From Tubulanus polymorphus (taxonomy: Eukaryota; Nemertea; Palaeonemertea; Tubulaniformes; Tubulanidae): a stretch of 64,000 bases of DNA. A program made the translations under genes and the position numbers. Position 1 is the stretch's first letter. Every line of letters begins with the position of its first letter. Positions 12,101 to 24,100 of the stretch are shown piece by piece. The DNA lies in NCBI RefSeq assembly GCF_964204645.1, contig NC_134031.1, positions 8,968,501 to 9,032,500 on the forward strand, read 5' to 3'. Under the pieces are notes generated by a model. That model made no database searches. It was not told where the DNA came from and saw only the letters and a list, made by a program, of their open reading frames with translations.

Positions 12101-15100
12101 TCGACAAGGTATCAAAATAAAAGAATATATTACTTTATTTGGCCACGGGCTTTAACCTCTATATCAATACCATCAATACTCTATATTTCCTACAGTACAT
12201 ACCGATCATTGTCAAATGCGCAAGGTATTTACTAAATACAAGTATATAACACACTCCTATCCGTATGCTGGACTCACACTTGACATTCGGAGTAAGCGTT
12301 CGCTGTGGGGGAAAGGAGATCGTTCGCTGTGTCGCTTGAAGTGTTTATCCAGTTTTACGCGACCTAAAGGCTTTAGGCCTACCGGTACTGACCTTTACTG
12401 TCTCAAACAAACACAGTATAATTGTTGCGTTTAGAAACGGACTCATTGGATTGAACTTCAAAACAAAATTTACGATATTTAGGAGGGTTGTTAATCAATA
12501 GGCCTACAACCAATCTGTCCGGATGTTAGGCCTAACTGGTTCTGACTTGCAACGATCAATCACAATTATCAATTTTAATGCCAGAAATGAAGATTCATTT
12601 GAAAATTTCGTCTGAGCAGACAGCTTTATAAGCCAGACTTTTCATTTGAGTTTTTTCATCATAAATGAAACTGGTATTTCATTAATTCCTAATGACTTAA
12701 GCCGGGGGTAGGTCGGCCTTGCGACGGCTTGTGACTCACTGCGACGCCATTCACTGCGACCGCCAGCGGCGATTGTGTCGCAATGACTCATCGACCTACG
12801 CTCCCTTGCGACAGTCAGCAACGCCAGTCACAAGGAGTCGCATATGTTCTACTTTCTGCGACGCTACACAACTGTCACAACCGACCTACGCGCTCTTGCG
12901 ACTGGCAGAAACTAGTCGCACACAGTCGCTGACAATCGTATCGCAACCGACTTGCACTGAAACTTGCGATGCAACGCGAGGATCGCATCGCATCACAAGG
13001 CCAACAGACGTCCGGCTTTAAGTTACTGCGGACCCCAGAAATATCTTTTTTTTTCGTTCAAAAGACCTTTCGCTTGAAAATTCTTTCGTCGGAACAAAAC
13101 TTATTTCGTTCGAACCAATAATATTCCGTTCGATTGAACCAATCTGAAAAAATCGTTAGAACAAAGTTGAAGAAACTTTTTTTTGGTCCAAACGAAATGT
13201 TTTTCGTTCGAACATTCGTTCGATCGAACAGAATAATTTTAATTTGAACAGAATTTTCTTGTCAGAACATTAAGTTTTTCGTTCGAACAAGTATATTGTA
13301 AAAAGTTTTTTCTCTGAACCAAAAGTATTAAGTATTTTGTTCAATCGAACAGAATTGTTTTCATTCAAACGTTCGTTTGAAAAAAATTGTTTTCGCTCAA
13401 CCAAATTTTTTTGCCGGGACAAAAAGTTTTTCATTTCAACAATAACATAGCTTTTTATTCGAAAACATTTTTTTGTCAGAATGAAGAAACGTTTTGGTGC
13501 AAACAAAAAGCGTATTGTTCGATCAAACAGAATTGTGTTCATACAAACAAGATTTTCTTGTCGGAACATTAAGTTTTTTGGTCAAACAGCGTGTTAAGGT
13601 CGTTTTGGAAATTTACTCTGTCTGGTATATTTTGGATTACTGTGTATGTCATTTGTCAGGACATTAAAGAGAAGACGACTTAGGATACTACCTTGCGTGA
13701 CTCCACTAGTTAGACCGACTTATTCCAAGATGAGGCGTTCCGTTGATTTTGGCTACAAGTTTTCATTCAGAGATAACTTCTGAGCCATTTGAGCGACCTA
13801 TCATTGATACTGTTTCCTAATAGCTTGTTTAGTAATGGCTGATGTTGTGCCTTATCAAATGCTTTGTCGAAATACACAGTTGAACAGGATTCTAAGACTG
13901 TGCAGAAAACCCGTTATCGCTGCTTTGCAGCTGTATTAGTTAATATAATTTAATTTCATCATTAACAGCTTAGAGGAAACATTTATTAATTTCGATTTGC
14001 AAAATATTGGATCCCTGGATATTTATAGGCCTTACCACTGACAGATCAGTACCACTCTTGAGCGAAACTATACAATTATTGACGTTTTAGAGGCTTTTCT
14101 AAGTAACTATGAGAATGTGTTTATACAATCATTGATGTACCAGTTAATAAATTGAGCGTGTGAACCTGACAGTCTTAGAAAGCCAGATAATAAATTGGTA
14201 AATAAACTGTCAATCATTTTTCTAAGCATGGCGGAATTTCTTTAAGCATGGCGTATCTTTTATTTGCATGGCCGTAAAGTGCCATAGCATGGCGGGCCGC
14301 CGTGCTAAAACCCCTCAGCGAGAACACTGTATCATAATCATATCTCATTATTCATAATTATAATCATCATATCATTTCATACCTAACCACATCAATTTAT
14401 CAAACTTATGCGCGAAATACTGGTATTGAAAAATATCTTTTATAAATGAACAGACTACCTTCACAAAGCCAATGTTCATATCCTCTAAAAACCCCACGTA
14501 CAGCCCTCTGCACAATTTTTAAATGTGGTAAAATTCATAGGAAACACATTTTACACCGCTGTGACCCTATATTCAGTATTCCGTACAAAAATGTGCCGCC
14601 ATCTATTGCGCTAGAGCAACACTATGGCGATAGCTTCTGACTGGCAATGTGACCTCAAATCTCAGTTGCAAACTGAAATAAATTGCCCATGGGCAAAGTG
14701 TGGTTTACCTTGAAAGCTAGAGGTTGTTTGGGGTAAGGGCATTGCTTGAAAAATCTTTTTAATTCGTGACTTCAAAGTTCTATAAGTTTAAATATTCTAT
14801 TTTATCTTTCTTAAAGGATTATTTTGTACTCAAAAGACCAAAGATATACATATGTTTACGGTCCACATCAAAAATTTCCTGGGGTACAGGTAGGCGCGGC
14901 ATGGAAACTATTTTATATTTTCAAAGAAATATTTTTCATAATATGAGAAAATATTCAAATAAAATTCATACCATGTCACAGTTCAGAGGGTGGCTGAATG
15001 TATGGCCATGGAGGCTAAAATACCGGTGCAGTAAGAAATCGGCGTATTAGAATTTATTACAAATTCTATCAAACAGAAAACACAGCGCTCATCTTCTGGT

Positions 15101-18100
15101 GATTAAATGTCAAATGCGCCAGCAAGCAGCATTACAGTATCACTATAGAAGTGTATACTGTACGCGCGTGTGTTTGTGTGTGCAACAGTCTAATCTAATG
15201 ATTTCCTCGCGCACGTGTAAGTGAATGTTTGCTTACACTTCAATGTCAATCAAATCAATCACCGGGTATTAAAATGAAACAATACCTATGGCGGATAATA
15301 ATTACATTCTCACCAGCAATGAGCATTTGAAATTCGCACATTTATGGCACCTAGTCCAATGAAACGTTCGCCATTCTATGGCTTTCCTATAATTATTTTA
15401 GTAGCGCCGGCATTCCCCGTAAATCCCAAAAACAGCCAATCACATTCGCTCTTAGAGACGACGCCCCCAATCGAGGTCATTGCAATTTTATATGCGAGAG
15501 CTAAGAATTTTCCCGCCAAAAACAGTTTTTTCGTAGAATTTTAACAATGTTGACCATGTTATCGACGGAGGTTCGCCATGTCTTCAATCGCATCGATTAT
15601 ATGTCGTTTAAGCCGAGAACCAATGAAACAAATGCTCACATAAAAAAACGTACCGCAATTTTACATGAATCGGCTCAATGCCAACTTCATATCGCTGACA
15701 AAGGTAAAGCAAAAATTCTTAATTTTTCATAATGTTCAAAAAGTTCTTTGACCATTGCATATAACCAGTCACATCAGGCACTGAGCATGATTGAGGACTT
15801 AAGAATTCAAATTTAAATTCTAAAATTCTGAATTTTAAGGCCAGACAAATTTTACGATAAAGTGGGCCAAAAAAAGTTAAGGCCGAAACTTAAAAAAGAA
15901 CCCCAAACTAAGTTTTATTCCCAAATATGAATGAAGGTAATTGGATCAAAATTTGAAAGATTTCATTCAATACACTCGTACTAGGCCCAGATCAGGTTTA
16001 TGAAAAGATTGTGATTGGTTTCAATGTTTCATCATGATCATGATCTTACACTAGATGAGTCGGTACGCCTCTGATGCCCCCGCTTAAAAACAATGTCTAT
16101 ACAAGACCAATTCCTCAGCTAGCTATCAGGTAATGCTGTCTACTACACCAATTGCCATAAACTGGAGTATTATAGCTAGGTATATATTATTTGGTTAACA
16201 GGAATAATATGTCAAACCTGTATACCAAGTTTAAGATATATTTCTCAAGAAATGAAGGCTTAATCGCACATAAATTTTCAAAGCAATCCCCTGATGGCCG
16301 CAATTTGTACCATACCCACTTGGAAAGTGGTTTCAAATGCTCAACAATCTGACAATTTCTATATTCAACGCCCCCTGGTGACCATATACAAAAAACCGAT
16401 GATATTGAAACTCACCACTATCATAGAAAATGTCAGCAGCTACAAATTTGCAATTGATTGTGATAACAATAAATGCCTTGGTACCAACATAATATGGAAA
16501 TACTAAATTATTCTACTATTCAACGCCCCTGGTGACCATGGGATAACTAATGACCTTGAAACTCACCACAATTATAGAGCATGTCATTAGCTACAACTTT
16601 GCAATTGATTGTGGTAACAAAATATGCATAGGTAAGAATATAATATGGAAATACTAAGTTATTGTATTATTCAACGCCCCCCTGGTGGCCATATACAAAA
16701 ACCAATGACCTTGAAACTCACCACAATCATAGAACATAATAGAATATAAGTCCCCCAATCATAGGATCGAAAAAGTATTAAAAAATCGAAACTATTAAAA
16801 TTAATTAAAAACCCGATTTTATACTAAAAACCATTTTATCCGTGTTGACTCTAACTCTGTTCAACGTAAGTCTCATATTGTTGTCCCTTATGTCCCTTGT
16901 TTAGACAAATTGAAACCACTCTCAAAGCTCTTAACACTGATATCATATTCAGGTATAATAATAAAATCTGGTCTGATAAAAAATGGTCATCAATTTGATC
17001 TTAATAATTCTCGTATAATTTTTCCATCCAACAGTATTACCCGACCTCACATAGTTGAGTCGGCTTTAATAAATTCCCATTCCAATTCCTGTGTCAATGG
17101 TAACCTTGGGTTTCTCCCCCCATAATAAACTTATGTCCAAACACATTTCCTCTCTGGTCAATATCACCTATATATCTACTATTTTAATGTGCAATAGTGT
17201 GTGTCCTTCTTGCTTGATATATATACTGTGTAATGCCATACTTGTAGATACTCTTGAAAATGGTTTTTAGTATAAAACTGAAAATTTGGGTTTTTAATCA
17301 ATTCTAATAGTTTAAATTTAAAACAAGAGATCCACGGATCTTAATATCTCGGGCGCAGAATGTTATCTTTGTAAAGTATAGGCGCCATCTGATTGATGCA
17401 TCTTTAAGGTTTTCCTTGAACACTTCATGGATGTATAATCTGCTGATTTCAGTGAACAACATCATCGAAATCTAATCAGCAATCATCGCGGCAATACAGG
17501 ATATCGACAAATTCAAGTTCTTGAATTACTCGTTTGATGGCGCTAGTCAGAACCGGAAATTAGAACCTAAATCCGCCATGTTCTAGTTCATTTGCAATAA
17601 AGATCTCTCGCTTCAATTTTCTAGTTAGCGATATTTTACTTACTATACAACGGCACGCATAATCCTTTGAGTATGATATCCTGATGTGTTGAATTCGATA
17701 AAACCTCACTTTGAACCCTAAAGATCACTAGAAATGTAAAAAAACTACCAAAAATAACAAATTTAGCGATGACGCTCGAAGCAGCTAACGGAAGTAATGA
17801 CTGGTGCCGGGTGTCATCACTTCGTTGTTGAGTTCAAGTCTCTAAGGTAAATTTATTGCAGGCAACACTGATAAATATGAAATAATATTATGAAATAAAA
17901 TTGATTTTAGAAGGACTAAACTCGTAGATTAATAATCAAAATATGAAAAGTACCAGGACTCGAACCAACAATCTTAATTGGGCCGTCAAGTGCTGCCACC
18001 ATGTGATACCTGGAAACCAGTATTCACATCGTCAGCTGTTGAAAAAAATGTTTTTTGATAATTTTAGGACACTTATAGTGATTTCTAGCCTTTGCAGTGG

Positions 18101-21100
18101 TTTTATCATATCCAACGTAGCGGTAGGATAACATATCTCAAGGATAACGCGTGACGATATACAGTAAGTAAAATATCGCTCATTGAAAACTTGAAGCTAG
18201 AGATTTTCATTGCAAATGAACTAGAGCACGGCGGATTTAGGTTCCAATTTCCGGTTCTGACTAGCGCCATCAAACGAGTAATTCAAGAACTTGAATTTGT
18301 CATATCCCGTATACACGAGGTTTGGGCCTATTCGATTGTTCGTGCATAATCTTCCATGAAGTAGCGTATAAATTGAATCTTCGGTTATTTGCATAATGAA
18401 ATAGATATGGGGAGACGGAATCGATACTACGGCTGTCAAATTAAAAATAAACATATAAGACTCTCCCATGACTGGGAAATGAGAAACTAGAACCGAGCAG
18501 ATTAATAGATGAGAAGATTAAAAGACCGGTTTGTCTGCGTCAATCGAATATACCCTTTTACATTGACAGCGGGAGCTCAGCCAACCACAGGGAGCAGTTA
18601 TTTTACTTCAATGTAACGTTGTACATCGGCCTTCTAGCCGTTTTATGAAACAAAATGCTCCTTGAAATTTCTTTAAAAATCGCCACAAATTCGTCGATTT
18701 CTCTTAAATGAACGCGATATTCAAAATTCCATTTCCAACAGATTTTAGCTGCATGATGAAGCTACATTTCGCACATAAACATAGTAGATTGCATGACTTC
18801 GTGTCAAAGTTATGACCTCATTTGTTAGCAAAAATTCGATTTTTGGACCCATTACAATATCTCGAGCTTCGCCCGAGATAAAAAAACATTTTCGATCCTG
18901 TGATTATATTCATCTCTCGCGATTCATTGTGTAGTTTTACCATGTTAACATAGAACAATTTATGAGCTACAGCTTTCCAATATTCAAAATTCCATTTCCA
19001 ACAGATTTTAGCTGCATGATGAAGCTACATTTCGCACATAAACATAGTAGATTGCATGACTTCGTGTCAAAGTTATGACCTCATTTGTTAGCAAAAATTC
19101 GATTTTTGGACCCATTACAATATCTCGAGCTTCACCCGAGATAAAAAAACATTTTCGATCCTGTGATTATATTCATCTCTCGCGATTCATTGTGTAGTTT
19201 TACCATGTTAACATAGAACAATTTATGAGCTACAGCTTTCCAATTGATCGTGGTAACAAAATATGCTTATCAAGATAATAGGTATCAAGATAATGTGGAA
19301 AAACTTTTTTCCACCTATGTATGAGTACTGATGACTCTAAGATGGCCGCAAATTGCGCGATAATTGGCTGATCAAAAATACCTGTCTCAAGTATTAAAGA
19401 ACCATAGAATAGCCATCACAATGTCCATGCAAAATGGCAAACCAGTAGGAAGCTACTGGACTCAGAATTCGGGCCAATATGGACATTTTGGGCACAAAAA
19501 AGGTCACAGAAAGGCCATCTCAAGTCCGATCGACCCAATTTTTTTTATGCTGATGGGCCCTTGGGGGATACAAATACATACCACAGATCAAGATAATTAA
19601 TCAAAGCGTCTTCAAAATTTCCCTCGAAAACTTGAAAAATGTGTAAAAAGTGTTGATTTTGACGAACAATGGCTGTCAGTCGGCCATCTTGAATGTGACA
19701 GGGCCAGTTTTTGGGCTGAAGATATGTTTAGGTTAGATACATGTGTAAATGTGCACAGGTGGGCTAAAATGACAAAAGAATTAACAATTAAAATCTTGAT
19801 TCCTCCATCTCCAAATGATTTCTTTGCCTTATTTTTCTGACTGTAGGCTATATGGTGTGGGGAATTGCCAATACAGAATTTCTTTTTCCCCTGAACATGT
19901 ATGTTGCCGATTGCTATAGCATTGGGATTTGGTCTCTTTGTCAATGTCCAATTTTACTTAAATTCATACAGTTTTGAAGAACAAACACCTAATTTGCACT
20001 AAACCTGTGGTACCCCCCCCCCCCATCAATCATATTTTGGCTATTCTTTACTGCTGGAATTTTTTAACATGTTCACTGCTGAATGCGGGTTATCCATCAT
20101 TGCCACTACGAGATATGTTCTGGTTCCTCCATCAGAGTTAACCCATAGCTGATCTTTCGTATTCATTGTTTGATATTTGCACTCTGGTACGCAGGGATGA
20201 CAGTTCTCACGCCAATGCTCATTGGTCAATTACAAACAATGGTTGACTATGTATAGATCTATTGTCAACAAGGTAATTCGTAGCGGAACTGGGGAAAAAC
20301 ATGGTGGCAGTGAATGTGTCAAGTTGGGTTCTAGCTAATGACAGATCTCTCAGGAAGCTAGGATAAATGTTGCATCTATGATGAGATAACTAGTCCTGGC
20401 AAAATGCTGTTATGACAAATACTGCTATGACAAGTTATATCTCTACGCTAGCAGCGAACTTGTTAAAAATGAAAGATGAATTTTTGGCAAGAATTAACAA
20501 TAATATTAAATTTACACACGTGAAAGCTACACTAACAATAATTAGAAAATCTGTGTGAAACTATAATATTGTTGAACCTATCGTCTACAAGAAACTGAAA
20601 TCGCTTTGCATTAATGTGAGCATCAAAATGTACAAAAAGAAATTCAGGCTAAGGCTTGAGAAACAAAATAACAAAAAGACTTAACCCTTTCAGTGCTGAC
20701 TAATTAATACCCTATAGTGCTGGAGATAATTTGAAAATTCTAAAAAATTCCACCCTAGTGTGTTGAACAACGGGAATACCACTATAGTACGTCTACACTG
20801 CGGCGCGGTGTATCGTTAGTTACTAGTATTTCACTATGTTTGACACATGCTACCATTTTTCAAGAGAGATAATTACTAATTACTAATTACATCAATACAC
20901 TGCAGTGCGGTGTACTAGCAAAATCTATCACTGATTAATACACCGCACTGAAAGGGTTAAGGAATGTAGAAACTGAATCAATGTAAAAACTAGTATTTGT
21001 CAAACATTCATACGCATAAGTCTTTGAAAATAAAGATGAATATGACGACATCCATAAATAAATATAATACAGAATATACAGTTGAGACACGCAGACAATG

Positions 21101-24100
21101 TTGATTATACCTCGCTCGTAAGGGGAACGACAGTCATATCAAAGTCAAGCTATGTAAAGAGAAAGATACACATGATGACAGTTAATATATACTTTAACCA
21201 AAATCGACCAAGATTTCCTTGACACAAAATTGTTAAGAATAGCTCTATTGCATTATCAACAGATTAATAATAATAAGAGATATTAAGAAAATTTCTTTAG
21301 AAGTGAGATACTGATTCTTGTACTAGCATGAAGCAAGAGCCATAGTGTCAGCAAAGTCAGAATTAAAATAATCAGGAATCAATAAAAGGTTTAGCAAAAA
21401 CAAGCAGAACTGCTTGTTCAACAATAATCAGCTGAACAGACGAAGCGAAGTTTATGAGTTAGAAATAGGGCTACCCTCCCCCCACATAAAACAATCATAC
21501 CAAGTCACAAGAAAATCAATCAAAACTGAAGACTGTAGAGCGGGAACAACATCGGCACGCCGGTGGTACAGACAGACACAGGCGATGACAATACCTCTCA
21601 CATCTTACGGCCAAGGAGTAGAAATGGCAAAACTGTCAATATTGCATACATCTTTTGACTTAACAAATTAGTCTAAAAATGTTCTGACCACTTAGTATAT
21701 ATAAATATGATACCAACATTTCATCTGCATGCATTTTTGATAATGATGTACATGTATGTCTTGATATTTCTCACAAGCCCATAGGAAATAGGAATAACTG
21801 ATTGTTTATCATAAATAAAAACAGAAAAATTTAGCACGTATATGCTTGATATGTATATGTAGTTCCCGCAAATTACAAGAATCAATTGCAGTCAAGGATC
21901 GAACAGCTGTTTTAGCAACTCAACAAGCACAAGTCACAATTATTTCTTGTCTGAATTAAGCATTCGATACACTTGATATAATCAATAGATATTTAGCTTT
22001 AACATTTTTGAAATGTTGCTCATTACACCTCATTCGTGCCATGTTCAATTTGAGTAATGTTTTCATAGGTCTAAGATTTGTTCAATGATAAAATTCTATG
22101 ATACATAAATGGAACAGCAGAAATGCTGACGATGACATATTGTTTACCTGTTCTTTACTTTGACCAGCTTTTGCTTTTCGCACCTTGTTTTTAGCTGCAT
22201 CGAGATCTAGTCTTTTAGTCTCGAGTATCTTGCGTTCCTTCTGCAAATGAAAATTTTGGATCCTTTATTAAAACCCACAACCAATCACTTCATCTATAGT
22301 TAGTAAAGGAACCAGCTCACATTTCTTCTAGTTCAGGCAGATAGGTTGGCTGGTTGGTTGATATTTGTAGACTCTCAGAAAGGGCAGTCTATATTTTTCA
22401 TACCAGAGGGCTGGAAATCCCAAACTATAAAGCTCCAAATCATGGGTTTAATCATCATTCAGGGCTAAATCCGAACATAAATCAACAGGCTCAATTGCAA
22501 AATTGCAATAAAAATGAATTCCTTTCTTTCAAGACTGAAATTTCGGTGGATAAGTACCCTAAAGTTTGCTCCTTTAAGGATGCACTGTGAAACTAGGGGT
22601 CCTGGGACACTATGCCCACTCGGGATATGATTAGAAATGCACAACGATCTAACACTACCAATATTCGATGCCTTCTGGTGAACACAGGAACTAATCACCT
22701 TGAAGCTAACCACAATCATAGATCATGTGTGCTAAAATTTTGCAAATTTATTGTGGAAACAAAATATGCCTCGTACCGATTTAACATGGCAATACTCAGT
22801 TATTCCTCTATTCAATGTCCTCTGGTGTCCCTAAAACTGGGCGATTCCAATTCCCTGCGAGATGTACCCTACCACACGGTGTTGTCGATGCGCTTACTCT
22901 TTGAATCACACTATTAGCACGCAATTCTATCTGACATAGTTCTATGTTACTGTTCAGTTACCAGCTGCAGCAGCAGTCAGAATGTAGTCGGACAAAAAGA
23001 TTCGCACCAGGGCCAACATCGGTTATCGAAGTTAATCGACTGCTTGCGATCTTAGTAGACTTGATCCGCACGATCGCTCTAGGTTGGGCCGTAGTTTTAG
23101 CAGATGGCTGCTAACGTGAAATGTGCTACTACCAAACATGTACCGCGGTTGCATAAAAATTATTCTGATAGAAACCGCGGCTAGTACCAATAGTACGTTT
23201 TTTAGACCCAAGGAATCAACGCGGAGAAGCAAATAAGTAACAGCTGTATCTTCACAAATAACGTTAAAAAAGGTACAATTTTATATATAATCTTCAATAT
23301 CATTCAACTTTTATTAACTCTTCTAGATACAGCACACTCGCATTTATCACAATTTAGATGCAAGAGACGCATTAAAAATCCAAAGCCAGAATATGCATAA
23401 TGTGTATCAGCTGTTTTGGTCTGACATCGTTCATTTTGTGATATTTCTCTTGACCGCATAAACATACCTCAGTTAGGTCTTAATACGACCAGTGAAAGAG
23501 TGCAGTCTAAATAAACCATTGTTTTTATATCCATTTTAGAATGCCGCATTTATTAGATTAAAGGTTTATGGTAACATACACCTCATAGATGCGGGCTCAT
23601 TGATGATAGATTAATTGCCTATGTAGGTTCTCCATTTTCTCATTTGAAGTATCGTTAATTTGAGTGACGATAGTAATAGATTATCACATAGGCCTTCCAG
23701 GTACCAGTAATAAAAACATGCGTCCGGTGCCTTGTCCAACAAGGGGTATCCCGTGGAAAAACACGGTAACTATGTACAGTGAAAATGAAGAAATTCCGTG
23801 TTTCTGGAAAATTCTGCAATTCCGTGATTCCGCGATATGACAACACCACCTACCACAGTGCTGACAATGATCAAATATCAAGACAACAAGTTAAAACCAG
23901 TTGATATTTTCCTCAAAAATCTTTTTCCATCTATAAATGAGGACTGATGACAATAAAATGGTTGCCAATTGCAAGAAAATTGACTGACTGAAAAGCCTAT
24001 CTCATATGTTTTAGAGCCATTACCTAAGTATACCCATCATAAAATTCATTGAAAATTGGCAAACCGTTAGGAAGCTACTTGTCGTAGAATTCAGGCAAAA

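Noticed and set aside
12719-13021. 100-codon frame rich in Arg/Thr/Cys
   Set aside because: Produced by repeated TTGCGAC/GTCGCA words of the TIR element. Periodic DNA, not protein-like.
13270-13569. 99-codon minus frame and the overlapping plus frame
   Set aside because: Both are translations of the degenerate 20-bp minisatellite.
17948-18015. Functional tRNA gene
   Set aside because: T stem mismatched, no convincing acceptor stem.
19612-19944. 110-codon minus frame, and 35012-35353 (113 codons, minus)
   Set aside because: Both lie in the constant right part of family C, in different alignments of the same repeat. No shared protein conservation.
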